Source of the DNA: JAENVT01 sp963773085
GTDB taxonomy: Bacteria; Actinomycetota; Acidimicrobiia; Acidimicrobiales; Ilumatobacteraceae
Direction: 5' to 3'
DNA length: 64,000 nt
Assembly (NCBI GenBank): GCA_963773085.1
Contig: CAVYZS010000001.1
Location: 186,001 to 250,000 of the forward strand
The position numbers and the translations under genes are program-made. Of the stretch, positions 14,802 through 22,846 are shown piece by piece. The first letter of the stretch is position 1. Each line of letters starts with the position of its first letter. The notes under the pieces were generated by a model. It did no database searches, had not been told where the DNA came from, and was given only the letters and a program-made list of their open reading frames with translations.

Positions 14802-16202
14802 GTGGGGAAGATCTTGTTCGTGGGTGGCGGCATCGTCGGCACGTGCGCAGCGATGATGTTGGCCAACGACGGTCACGACGTCACCGTGCTCGAGCGTGAC
14901 CCGACCCCCCCGCCTCCGCCCGACACGGCGTGGGACGAGTGGGACCGGAGCGGTGTCAACCAGTTCCGGATGCTGCACTACTTCCACGCCAGGTTCCGCG
15001 AGGTCGCCGATGCCGAACTGCCCGGGCTGACCGACGCGATGGTCGCCGCCGGTGCGTTGCGGATGAACCCCCTCGTCGGCATCCCCGATGCGATCAGTGG
15101 TGGATGGCAGGAGGGTGACGAGCGCTTCGAGGTCGTCACAGCCCGCCGACCCGTGGCCGAGTCGGTCGTCGCCCAGGTCGCCGCCTCGACAGACGGGCTC
15201 ACCATCCGGCGCGGTGTCGGCGTGGCCGGCGTGCTGACGACATCCGGTGCGGATGGCATCGTCCACGTCACCGGGGTGCGCACTGCTGACGGCGAGGAGC
15301 TGACCGCCGACCTCGTCGTCGACGCCGGTGGGCGCCGTTCGTCGATGCCCGCCTGGCTGCGCGAGGCCGGCTCGCCCGGGCCGGCCGAGATGATCGAGGA
15401 CTGCGGCTTCGTGTACTACGGGCGCCACTTCCGCTCCGCCGACGGGTCGGTACCACCGGCGTTCGGCGGGTTGCTGCAGCCGTACGGTTCGATTTCGATC
15501 CTCACGCTGCCGGCCGACAACGGCACCTGGGGGGTCGGCGTGGTGACCAGCTCGAAAGATGCCGCGCTGCGCGGCTTGCTGGACAGTGACACGTGGGAGA
15601 AGGTCGTGCACTCGTTCCCGATGGTCGCTCACTGGATCGACGCCGAGCCGATCACCGACGTCAAACTGATGGCCAAGATCGAAGACCGGCAGCGCACCTA
15701 CGTCGTCGACGGCACGCCGGTCGCCACCGGCGTCGTTCCGCTTGCCGATTCGTGGGCCTGCACCAACCCCTCCCTCGGTCGCGGCATCTCGATCGGTCTG
15801 ATCCACGCGGCCGCGCTGCGCACATTGCTCGCCGAGGATCTGATCGCCGATCAGCGCGCCCTGGCCGTGCGCTGGAGCGAGCTCACCAGCGAGCAGGTCG
15901 AACCGCTGTTCACCGACACGCTCTCGTTCGACCGTCACCGCCTGGCCGAGATCGAGGCCACGATCGAGGGCCGCCCGTACGAGACCGATGACCCGCGTTG
16001 GCTCCTGCTCCAGGCCCTCGCCAGCTCGATCATGAACGGCCCGGATCTGCTGCGTGGCTTCCTGAAGGTGGCGTCGGTGCTCGAACGTGGCGTCGACGTG
16101 CTGTCACAACCCGGCGTCGCTGAACGGGCCGTCGCTCTGGCCGACCCGACGCCGCTCCCGGGGCCCGATCGAGCCGAGTTGCTCAGCCTGGTGGGTGCAT
16201 GA
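14802..16202 (+). CDS. FAD-dependent oxidoreductase (PHBH/geranylgeranyl-reductase-like)
   Basis: A 466-residue flavoprotein. The N-terminal dinucleotide fold begins KILFVGGGIVGTCAAM (GxGxxG at residues 8-13) and closes with an acidic residue in VTVLERD. A second FAD motif appears as DLVVDAGGRRSSMPAWL. The group-3 motif near the isoalloxazine site reads GVVPLADSWACTNPSLGRGIS. This layout fits the PHBH-fold monooxygenase / geranylgeranyl reductase class. A proline run (PPPPP) lies after the first strand. The start is a GTG preceded by AAAGGGGGA. The substrate is not predictable. Confidence 0.9.
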   Translation: MGKILFVGGGIVGTCAAMMLANDGHDVTVLERDPTPPPPPDTAWDEWDRSGVNQFRMLHYFHARFREVADAELPGLTDAMVAAGALRMNPLVGIPDAISGGWQEGDERFEVVTARRPVAESVVAQVAASTDGLTIRRGVGVAGVLTTSGADGIVHVTGVRTADGEELTADLVVDAGGRRSSMPAWLREAGSPGPAEMIEDCGFVYYGRHFRSADGSVPPAFGGLLQPYGSISILTLPADNGTWGVGVVTSSKDAALRGLLDSDTWEKVVHSFPMVAHWIDAEPITDVKLMAKIEDRQRTYVVDGTPVATGVVPLADSWACTNPSLGRGISIGLIHAAALRTLLAEDLIADQRALAVRWSELTSEQVEPLFTDTLSFDRHRLAEIEATIEGRPYETDDPRWLLLQALASSIMNGPDLLRGFLKVASVLERGVDVLSQPGVAERAVALADPTPLPGPDRAELLSLVGA

Positions 16203-16218
16203 GAAAGGGCGTTCGACG

Positions 16219-17037
16219 ATGAACACTGTCACTCTCGGCGATCTGACCTTCGCGGTTCAGGACGAGGGCGAGGGACCGGCCGTGCTGCTGCTCCACGGCT
16301 TCCCCGACTCGCACTCGCTGTGGCGGCATCAGGTACCAGCACTCGTCGATGCCGGGTACCGGGTGATCGTCCCCGATCTGCGTGGCTTCGGCGAGTCATC
16401 CAAACCAGCCGAGGCCGAGCGATATGGCATTCTCGACATCGCCGGTGACGTGTTGGGAATCCTCGACTCGTGTGGTGTGCAACGGGCCCACGTCGTCGGT
16501 CACGACTGGGGTGCGGCACTCGCATGGGCCTTGGCCGCGTTCGTGCCAGATCGGGTCGATCATCTGGTCGCCTTGTCGGTCGGTCATCCGTTGGCGTTCC
16601 GCGGCGCCGGGTTCGTGCAGCGTGAGAAGTCGTGGTACATGTTGCTGTTCCAGTTCGAGGGCATTGCCGAGCAGTGGCTGTCGGCCGACGATTTCGCCAA
16701 CATGCGTGCGTGGGCAAAGCACCCCGACATGGATCAGGTGGCGATCGACCTGGCCCGGCCCGGGGCGTTGACCGCGGCGCTCAACTGGTACCGGGCCAAC
16801 GTGCACCCGCGAACATGGATCGAGCCACCTCTGACCTTCCCACAGGTTCAGGCCCCGACGATGGGTGTGTGGAGCTCGGGCGACTTCGCCCTCGACGAGG
16901 CCGGCATGACCGGCTCGCAGCGATACGTCGATGGCACCTGGCGGTACGAGCGGATCGAAGGCGCCGGACACTGGATGCAACTCGAGGTCGCCGATCAGGT
17001 GTCGGCGTTGCTGGTCGATTTCCTACCCGCGCCCTAG
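16219..17037 (+). CDS. Alpha/beta hydrolase, epoxide-hydrolase-like
   Basis: A 272-residue alpha/beta hydrolase. It has the HGFPDS oxyanion motif (residues 26-31), the Asp nucleophile Asp96 in GHDWGAA, and the catalytic His in GAGHWMQLE near the C-terminus. An aspartate nucleophile in HDWG marks epoxide hydrolases and haloalkane dehalogenases rather than serine esterases. NWYRAN supplies a Tyr of the kind that activates epoxides. ATG 16219 is chosen: it lies 16 bases after the FAD gene behind GAAAGGGCG, whereas the frame upstream reads through that gene. Confidence 0.9.
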   Translation: MNTVTLGDLTFAVQDEGEGPAVLLLHGFPDSHSLWRHQVPALVDAGYRVIVPDLRGFGESSKPAEAERYGILDIAGDVLGILDSCGVQRAHVVGHDWGAALAWALAAFVPDRVDHLVALSVGHPLAFRGAGFVQREKSWYMLLFQFEGIAEQWLSADDFANMRAWAKHPDMDQVAIDLARPGALTAALNWYRANVHPRTWIEPPLTFPQVQAPTMGVWSSGDFALDEAGMTGSQRYVDGTWRYERIEGAGHWMQLEVADQVSALLVDFLPAP

Positions 17038-17073
17038 TTGTTTGGCTCTCGAGCGACTACCACGGCTGCGCTG

Positions 17074-17330
17074 ATGGGTCAGCGAGTGTTCGTCACCGGA
17101 GCAACCGGGGTGCAGGCCGATCTGTTCGATCGGGCCGCGATGCGTGTCGCGATCGCCGGTCACGACACCGTGGCCCACCTGGCGACACACATCCCCGACA
17201 GGCCCCTCGGCGGCGTTGCGTTCGGGATGGCGAACGACCGACTCGTTGCGCCGCGAGGCCGCCGCCAACCTGGCAAGATCGCACCGAATCTCGTCGCAAT
17301 CCCTCCGCGACGTGTCGCAATGGGCACCCC
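17074..17330 (+). pseudogene. Remnant of an NAD-dependent epimerase/dehydratase gene
   Basis: The sequence opens with a normal Rossmann start, MGQRVFVTGATGV, but jumps straight to QADLFDRAAMRVAIAGHDTVAHLATHIP. In intact family members about 40-50 residues lie between these two segments, so there is an internal deletion. Near 17235 the frame is lost, and the typical continuation NDSLRREAAANLA is found one frame over (about 17238-17276). No YxxxK catalytic region follows. I read this as a decayed epimerase gene trapped between the hydrolase and the small membrane protein. Confidence 0.75.
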
Positions 17331-17364
17331 GCATCCGCTGCGTTGATCGATGGAAGGAGCTGCC

Positions 17365-17784
17365 GTGACCTACCGGACTTGGACTCGGATCGCCCTCGGA
17401 TATCTCACTCTCGTGTCGCTCGAGGTCGGAGTCTGGGCGCAGTTCGCGCCGCGATCGTTCTACGACATCTTCCCGGGTCTCGGAAGGGCATGGGTACGCA
17501 TCGACGGCCCGTTCAACGAGCACCTGGTGCGCGATGTCGGTGGCCTGAACCTCGCCATCTCGGCGGTCATGATCGCCGCCTTCATCACGCTCTCGCGACC
17601 ATTGATCATCGTCGCCTCGGTAGCCACGTTGCTGTATGGAGTACCTCACCTCGTGTATCACATCGCCAACACCGATGGCTTGGCCTCCGGCGACGTCATC
17701 GTGAGCATCGGAGGTCTGGCGTTGTTCGTCGCCGTGCCGATTGCGTTGATCGTCGTATCGCGCAGGGCGGCGGCGGAGCGATGA
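17365..17784 (+). CDS. Small integral membrane protein, four predicted helices
   Basis: A 139-residue protein of unknown function. Hydrophobic segments at about residues 8-28, 57-75, 77-95 and 107-130 suggest four membrane passes. A polar loop (FAPRSFYDIFPGLGRAWVRIDGPFNEHLVRD is its region, residues 29-55) resembles conserved actinobacterial membrane proteins of similar size. The GTG at 17365 is preferred over an ATG at 17350, because GAAGGAG sits 6 bases before the GTG and would otherwise be coding. Its stop overlaps the RidA start (ATGA). Confidence 0.75.
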   Translation: MTYRTWTRIALGYLTLVSLEVGVWAQFAPRSFYDIFPGLGRAWVRIDGPFNEHLVRDVGGLNLAISAVMIAAFITLSRPLIIVASVATLLYGVPHLVYHIANTDGLASGDVIVSIGGLALFVAVPIALIVVSRRAAAER

Positions 17785-18164
17785 ACGAAGGTGAGATCGA
17801 AGCGGGTCTGGCGCAGACATCGAACTATCGATACGCCGATCGAGTTGGGAACCGTCTGTTCGTGGCCGGCCAGGTGCCCGTCGATGCCCGTCGCAACGTG
17901 GTCGGGATCGACGATCCGGCTGCACAGGCTCGCCAATGCCTGGCGAACCTCGTCACACTGATCACGCATCACGGCTACCGGCGCGACGATGTCCACCAGT
18001 TGACGGTGTACGTCGTGGGGCCGCACGACAACCTCATCCGCGCCTGGGGCGAGGTGACGTCGTTCTTCGAATCGGACGTGCCGCCGGCGACGCTGTTGGG
18101 CGTGACCCTCCTCGGTCACGCGGGGCAACTCGTCGAGATCGACGCCGTCATCGAACGGGCGTAG
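17781..18164 (+). CDS. RidA/YjgF/YER057c/UK114-family protein
   Basis: A 127-residue trimeric RidA-fold protein. The signature block is NRLFVAGQVPVD, then ARQCLANLVTLITHHGYRRDDVHQLTVYV and a C-terminal VEIDAVIERA. Family members hydrolyse reactive enamine/imine intermediates made by PLP enzymes, or serve as ring-cleavage-type deaminases. The Arg usually found in the PxRA motif near the C-terminus is not clear here, so imine deaminase activity is uncertain. Translation is coupled to the upstream membrane protein through ATGA. Confidence 0.9.
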   Translation: MNEGEIEAGLAQTSNYRYADRVGNRLFVAGQVPVDARRNVVGIDDPAAQARQCLANLVTLITHHGYRRDDVHQLTVYVVGPHDNLIRAWGEVTSFFESDVPPATLLGVTLLGHAGQLVEIDAVIERA

Positions 18165-18223
18165 CGGCGGGATGTCACACCCCTGTGCGAGGATTTTCCG
18201 TAAAGCGGTTGCTTTCTTCTCGT

Positions 18224-18243
18224 AATCGAACTAATGTTCGATT
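18224..18243. promoter_or_regulatory. LexA (SOS) box
   Basis: A perfect palindrome AATCGAACTAATGTTCGATT contains TCGAAC-N4-GTTCGA, the actinobacterial/mycobacterial LexA operator. It ends one base before the ATG of the HNH gene, so bound LexA would block both the promoter and the start region. Known LexA regulons of mycobacteria include DUF222-type 13E12 repeat proteins, which matches this arrangement. Confidence 0.88.
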
Positions 18244-18244
18244 C

Positions 18245-19465
18245 ATGAATTCAGAACAGTTTGACGAGCTGGTTGGCGAGGTCGCTGATGCCAGTCTCAC
18301 TGTGTCGAGTTCGGGACAGTGTGGGGATTTGCTCGCCCGTTTGAATCACCTTCGTTCGTGGGTCGAATCTCGCACGCTCGCTGTCACCCAGCGGCTCAAT
18401 GAGCTCGCTGATCGCACCCCTGGGATCTTTCCCGAGCAGATCGTCGCCGATGCCACGCGGGTCACTCTGACGCAGGCCTTTCAACCATTTCGACGGGCAG
18501 AAGCAGTCGAGTTGCTCCCTGAGTTCGGCGCTGCGCTGACCGCGGGAGCGGTCAACGTCGATCATCTCGATCTGCTCGCCCGGAGCGTCGCCGGGCTCGA
18601 CACAGCTACGAAGCAGCGGCTGGCCGGTCGTGACCAGTTCCTCGCCGACGTCGCCACGCGAACCACGTCGGCCGAGTTCGGGCGCACGGTGCGTGCCGAG
18701 ATCCGCCGGGCACGAGCCGACGATGGCATCGCCCGGCTCGAACGGCAGCGCCGCAACACCCGGCTGCGCACGTGGATCGATCGCGAGACCGGCATGTGGT
18801 GCATGCATGGAGAGTTCGACCCGGAATCGGGCGCGTTCCTCGACAACCGGCTGCGCAGCACGCTCGAAGCCTTGTTCCACGACGCCACACCCACGACGTG
18901 CCCGAGCGATCCGCTGGAGAAGCAGCATCACCTCCGAGCGCTGGCGCTGGTTGTGTTGACCGAGGGCAAGCGTGTCGGGCGGGCCGGAGCGATCGACATG
19001 TCGATCCTGGTCGACGCCAAGACCCTTGTCGACGGCATGCACGAGCACTCGGTGATCGACTGCGGTTTGCCCATCGAGCTCCCGATCGAGTCCGTTCGTC
19101 GCATGGCCTGCTACGCCGACATCACGCCGATCATCGTGGGTGCCGATGGGGTGCACCTGGACCTGGGCCGCACCACACGGTTGGCCAGTCGCGAGCAGCG
19201 GCGGGCGCTCCGGGCGATGTACCGGGGCTGCGCCGTCCCCGGCTGCTGCGTCGCCTGGGATTACGTGGTCATCCATCATCTGAAGTACTTCCGAAACGAC
19301 GGCCCGACCGACATTGCCAATCTTCTGCCACTGTGCACCAAGCACCATCACCTCGCTCACGAAGGTGGCTGGAAGCTCAGCATCGACTGGGCTCGCAACC
19401 TCACGATCATCCGCCCCGACGGCACCACGATGACCACGGGCCCACCGAAGGTGCTGGCGGCATGA
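18245..19465 (+). CDS. DUF222 / HNH endonuclease-domain protein (13E12-repeat-like)
   Basis: A 406-residue protein. A helical DUF222 region (about residues 1-300) is followed by a C-terminal HNH nuclease domain: CAVPGCC, then IHHLKYFRNDGPTDIANLLPLC, then KHHHLAHEGGW, with both the zinc cysteines and the catalytic His present. Such genes are multicopy in many actinobacteria; their biological role is unsettled, with SOS-linked DNA processing or mobility proposed. The LexA palindrome abuts the ATG at 18245, leaving almost no room for a ribosome binding site, so translation may be leaderless. Confidence 0.92.
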   Translation: MNSEQFDELVGEVADASLTVSSSGQCGDLLARLNHLRSWVESRTLAVTQRLNELADRTPGIFPEQIVADATRVTLTQAFQPFRRAEAVELLPEFGAALTAGAVNVDHLDLLARSVAGLDTATKQRLAGRDQFLADVATRTTSAEFGRTVRAEIRRARADDGIARLERQRRNTRLRTWIDRETGMWCMHGEFDPESGAFLDNRLRSTLEALFHDATPTTCPSDPLEKQHHLRALALVVLTEGKRVGRAGAIDMSILVDAKTLVDGMHEHSVIDCGLPIELPIESVRRMACYADITPIIVGADGVHLDLGRTTRLASREQRRALRAMYRGCAVPGCCVAWDYVVIHHLKYFRNDGPTDIANLLPLCTKHHHLAHEGGWKLSIDWARNLTIIRPDGTTMTTGPPKVLAA

Positions 19466-19487
19466 TTCCGTTGCGTGGGAGGCGGCG

Positions 19488-19976
19488 TCACTCCAGCCGG
19501 AGTGCCAACAGGCTGACGGTCTTGTTGCCGCCGTCGGTTTCTTGCTGGCCGACTTCGCGAAAGCCGATCGAATGGTGGAACAGCAGCGAAGCCTCGTTGC
19601 GCGGTCGCACGTTGACCTCGCACAAAAGATGGGGGAACACTCCGGTGAATCGTTCGACGACGTGGGCATAGAAGGCTCTACCGATGCCCAGGCGGCGGTA
19701 GCTCGGATCGACGGCGATGCGGTCGAGGTAGACGAAGTCGTCGTAGTTCCGACTGAACCAGCCATAGTTCAAGCTGGCGTAGTCGACTCTCGGCGGAAAG
19801 GTGATGCAGAACCCTGCGAAGCCACCGTCGACCTCGGCAGTCAGAGCCACAGCGGCCATGCCGAGCAGTCGTTCGATCTCGGCCTCGTCGAGCTCGTTGA
19901 GACCAGGGATGCTGGCGTTGTTCAGGGCCAGTGCAGCGGGCAGATCGTCGGTGGTCGTTTCGCGAATCCTCACCAC
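19488..19976 (-). CDS. GNAT-family N-acetyltransferase
   Basis: A protein of about 162 residues with the acetyl-CoA-binding motif A DRIAVDPSYRRLGIGRAFYAHVVERF and a motif B strand LLCEVNVRPRNEASLLFHHSIGF. Substrate unknown. The frame extends to an ATG at 20021, but that start would overlap the divergent msrA start codon. I prefer GTG at 19976 (or 19973), just before VRIRETTTDD, the usual N-terminal strand of the fold. That leaves a 43-base region shared by the two divergent promoters. Confidence 0.88.
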   Translation of the reverse strand: MVRIRETTTDDLPAALALNNASIPGLNELDEAEIERLLGMAAVALTAEVDGGFAGFCITFPPRVDYASLNYGWFSRNYDDFVYLDRIAVDPSYRRLGIGRAFYAHVVERFTGVFPHLLCEVNVRPRNEASLLFHHSIGFREVGQQETDGGNKTVSLLALRLE

Positions 19977-20019
19977 TCCAACGGTATTCGACCCGGACGA
20001 TTCCTCGTAGCCTTGAACC

Positions 20020-20667
20020 ATGATGTTTCACAAGAGGCCAGAGATGGTCAGCGCCGAAGACGCGTTGGCCGGGCGCACGGACCACACGATGCCCGTGCCG
20101 GAGCAGCACTTCGTCAATCGCAATCCGTTGGTCGGGCCGTGGCCCGAGGGCTTCGAGACAGCGGTGTTCGGGCTTGGCTGCTTCTGGGGTGCCGAGCGCA
20201 AGTTCTGGCAGACCGATGGCGTGTACACAACGGCGGTCGGGTACGCCGGTGGCTACACACCCAACGCCACGTACGAAGAGACGTGCAGTGGTCTCACCGG
20301 TCACGCCGAGGTCGTGTTGGTGGTCTTCGACCCGTCGCGGGTCAGCTTCGATCAGCTCCTGAAGGTGTTCTGGGAGAATCACGACCCCACGCAGGGCATG
20401 CGCCAGGGCAACGATCACGGCACGCAGTACCGCAGCGCCATCTACTACTCGTCCGAGGCGCAGCGCGCGGCCATCGACAGCTCGCTGGCGATGTATCAGC
20501 AGCGACTCACCGCTGCCGGGTTCGGCGACATCACGACCGAAGTCAAACCACTCGGCGAGTTCTTCTACGCCGAGCCGTACCACCAGCAGTACCTGGCGAA
20601 GAACCCCAGCGGCTACTGCGGCATCGGTGGCACCGGCGTCAGCTGTCCCATCGGTCTCACGGCGTAG
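20020..20667 (+). CDS. msrA: Peptide-methionine (S)-S-oxide reductase MsrA
   Basis: A 215-residue enzyme that repairs oxidised methionine in proteins. The catalytic nucleophile is Cys54 in GLGCFWGAERKFW, with the family blocks GYAGGYTPNATYEETCSGLTGHAEVV and WENHDPTQGMRQGNDHGTQYRS following. A C-terminal Cys pair (YCGIGGTGVSCP) can act as the recycling cysteines. The N-terminal extension MFHKRPEMVSAEDALAGR is typical of actinobacterial MsrA. ATG at 20020 or 20023. Its 3' end overlaps the convergent nucleoside deoxyribosyltransferase-like gene by 11 bases. Confidence 0.96.
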   Translation: MMFHKRPEMVSAEDALAGRTDHTMPVPEQHFVNRNPLVGPWPEGFETAVFGLGCFWGAERKFWQTDGVYTTAVGYAGGYTPNATYEETCSGLTGHAEVVLVVFDPSRVSFDQLLKVFWENHDPTQGMRQGNDHGTQYRSAIYYSSEAQRAAIDSSLAMYQQRLTAAGFGDITTEVKPLGEFFYAEPYHQQYLAKNPSGYCGIGGTGVSCPIGLTA

Positions 20668-21103
20668 ACAACTCGGCCGCGAACATCGTTCGCAACACAT
20701 CCGCCAGATCGTCGAGCGAACGCACCAGCAAGGTCAGCGAGCACTCGATCATCAGGTTGACGACCTCGTGGTCGAATCGCCGCCGCCAATCGGTGTGCAG
20801 GCCGACGATCGGCTTGTCGTGGGCGAACGAGTACCCGAGCTCCCACGCCGTGCCGTCGTCGGTGATCAGCCCGTTGAGGCTGGCCACGACGACATCGCAT
20901 TCATCGATGGCGCGGCGATCGTTGGCGAAGATCGCGGCGACGTTGTGCTGGTCTTTCGGTGGGTTGTCGCGATGCGGTAGAAACGTCGTGAAGCCGATGG
21001 CGGCAACCACCCGCTCGACTCGTTCGATCCACCACCGCTCGCCCTCGTCGAACAGCGGTCCGGCGATATACGCCTTCAACTGTTTCTCTGTGACAGTGTT
21101 CAT
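20657..21103 (-). CDS. Nucleoside 2-deoxyribosyltransferase-like protein
   Basis: A 148-residue protein with the fold of nucleoside 2-deoxyribosyltransferases. It opens with AYIAGPLFDEGERWW and carries AIDECDVVVASLNGLITDDGTAWELGYSFAHDKPIVGL. Asp in CDVVVASL and the Glu in TAWELGYSFA are the family's catalytic-site acids. Members transfer deoxyribose between bases or hydrolyse nucleotides. The ATG at 21103 overlaps the stop of the CoA-transferase gene (ATGA), so the two are coupled. A role in nucleotide salvage or clean-up is inferred. Confidence 0.87.
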   Translation of the reverse strand: MNTVTEKQLKAYIAGPLFDEGERWWIERVERVVAAIGFTTFLPHRDNPPKDQHNVAAIFANDRRAIDECDVVVASLNGLITDDGTAWELGYSFAHDKPIVGLHTDWRRRFDHEVVNLMIECSLTLLVRSLDDLADVLRTMFAAELSTP

Positions 21104-22236
21104 GGCTGATCCGAGGCGTCGCCCCATCCGTTGGCGCGGATGCCGTCGCCGTCGGCGTCGAGCCGACGTCCTTGCCACTTCAGGGCGCCAGGGGTCGCGC
21201 TGAGATGGGCAATCAGGCCCTGCATCGGTGTGCCGTCGACCTCGACGATTGCCTGGCGTTCTGCATAGTGCGGGTCGGCGGCAATGTCGGCCATCGACAT
21301 CACCGGCCCGATTGCAGCCTCTGCCGCGGTGAATGCTTCCATCACCTCGGACTGTGTGCGCTCGGCACACCACGCCGTCATCACAGCTTCCAGTGCCTCA
21401 CGGTTCTCCATGCGTGCCGCGAACGACGTGAATCGCACGTCACCACCGACGCCGAGCAGGTTCAGCACCCGCGCCGCTACGGTGTCGCTCGATGTCGAGA
21501 CGCCGATCCAGTCCCCGTCCTTGCATCGATACGTGCCACGCGGCACCGAATAGGGCAGTCCCGAACCGAGCCGTTCTTGCATCTGCCCGGTCAGCTCGTA
21601 GAGCGAGATCAAGGGTCCCATCAGCTGGAACAGGCTCTCCAACAAGCTGACGTCGACCACCTGCCCGACGCCGCTGCGCAACGCGACCATCGTGGCAAAC
21701 GCGGCCACGACCCCGGTGACCTCATCGGTGAGGGCGATCGCCGGCAACAGCGGCTGCCCGTCGGGCTCGCCGGAGATGGAGGCGAGGCCCGACATCGACT
21801 CGGCAATCGTCGCGAAACCCGGGCGATTGCGATAAGGGCCGGTCTGACCGAAGCCGGTCACCCTGGTGATCACCAGCGATGGGTTGAGTCCGTGCAGCTC
21901 GTCGGGCCCGAGACCGAGCCGTTCGAGCGTGCCCGGACGGAAGTTCTCGATCAGCACGTCGGCATCGGCAACCAGCCGGCGCATGACCTCGAGGTCAGCG
22001 TCGGCCTTGAGATCCAGAGCGATCGTGCGCTTGTTCCTGTTGACCAACTTCCACCACAGACCCTCGCCGTCGCGCGGATCGCGCCAGGCCATGTTGCGCA
22101 AGCTGTCGCCACCATCGGGACGCTCGATCTTGATCACGTCGGCACCGAAGTCGGCCAGGTACCGGGCGCAGTTGGGTCCGGCGAGCACGGTTGACAGGTC
22201 GAGCACGCGCAAACCGTGCAGAGGTGCTGGGGCCAT
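21100..22236 (-). CDS. Class III (CaiB/BaiF family) acyl-CoA transferase
   Basis: A 378-residue CoA transferase. It begins with the family hallmark LHGLRVLDLSTVLAGPNCARYLADFGADVIKIE, then shows NKRTIALDLK, IENFRPGTLERLGLG and the catalytic aspartate Asp171 in ALTDEVTG. This class moves CoA between carboxylic acids through an aspartyl anhydride intermediate. Substrates range from carnitine to bile acids and dicarboxylates and cannot be assigned. It is the promoter-proximal member of a pair with the deoxyribosyltransferase-like gene. Confidence 0.94.
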   Translation of the reverse strand: MAPAPLHGLRVLDLSTVLAGPNCARYLADFGADVIKIERPDGGDSLRNMAWRDPRDGEGLWWKLVNRNKRTIALDLKADADLEVMRRLVADADVLIENFRPGTLERLGLGPDELHGLNPSLVITRVTGFGQTGPYRNRPGFATIAESMSGLASISGEPDGQPLLPAIALTDEVTGVVAAFATMVALRSGVGQVVDVSLLESLFQLMGPLISLYELTGQMQERLGSGLPYSVPRGTYRCKDGDWIGVSTSSDTVAARVLNLLGVGGDVRFTSFAARMENREALEAVMTAWCAERTQSEVMEAFTAAEAAIGPVMSMADIAADPHYAERQAIVEVDGTPMQGLIAHLSATPGALKWQGRRLDADGDGIRANGWGDASDQP

Positions 22237-22255
22237 GGTCTCTATCGAACCACGA

Positions 22256-22846
22256 CTACCCGAGAACGTTGTAGTCCGTCGGAAGGCTCCCTCGGCCGGT
22301 CAACGCAGACAGCAGCTTGATCGGGTCGGCGAGCTCGGCCATGAGACCGACCACCATCGACGATGTCGCCAACGGCATCGACAGCGGCTGACCCGTTGCG
22401 CGTTGGATGTCGAGGGTGTGCAACGACACCTCTGCCGCCCGGGTCGCGAGGTACTCGATGAACATCATTTGGCCCATCGAAGTGTCGAGCACGTCGTCGT
22501 CCGCGGTTGAGGCAACCAGTGCGAGTATTCGTTGTGTGGTCGCCTCCGCCTCACCTACTGGATCGGCCAGCTGCGCCCCGGCCAGACGACCGCGTTCGGC
22601 GACGCCGACGTGAATCTTGGGATCGGCCAGGGCGATGCGGTAGTAGTCGGCGGCGTCGACGATGACCCTGTCGACCGTCGGCCCGGCGGTCAGGTATCGC
22701 TCGATCGTCGTGAAGCCGCGCAACGTGTGCGCGGTCAACTCGCGCACGGTCCAGACACCGAGCCCTGGGAGTTCCCATTGATGGGGTTGAATCCGCTTGA
22801 TCGTTGTCAACAGCGACGAGGCCGCGTCTTCGAATGCTGCTCTCAC
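22256..22846 (-). CDS. DinB-like / mycothiol-dependent maleylpyruvate isomerase metal-binding domain protein
   Basis: A 196-residue four-helix-bundle protein of the TIGR03083/MDMPI_N type common in actinobacteria. The segment LGVWTVRELTAHTLRGFTTIERYL supplies the first metal-binding His and its surrounding pattern, and HTLDIQRATG carries a later His. Founder members use mycothiol, but most are of unknown reaction. The start is a GTG at 22846 that overlaps the upstream phosphoesterase stop (GTGA), which fixes the choice and implies coupling. Confidence 0.85.
   Translation of the reverse strand: MRAAFEDAASSLLTTIKRIQPHQWELPGLGVWTVRELTAHTLRGFTTIERYLTAGPTVDRVIVDAADYYRIALADPKIHVGVAERGRLAGAQLADPVGEAEATTQRILALVASTADDDVLDTSMGQMMFIEYLATRAAEVSLHTLDIQRATGQPLSMPLATSSMVVGLMAELADPIKLLSALTGRGSLPTDYNVLG

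Noticed and set aside
20019..20025. Overlapping start codons for divergent GNAT and msrA genes
   Set aside because: The msrA N-terminus matches its family from 20020, whereas the GNAT fold begins at the GTG codons 19973-19976, so no overlap is needed.
19542..21203. A 553-codon plus-strand frame over the GNAT, msrA and deoxyribosyltransferase-like genes
   Set aside because: It crosses three motif-supported genes in other frames and shows no domain.
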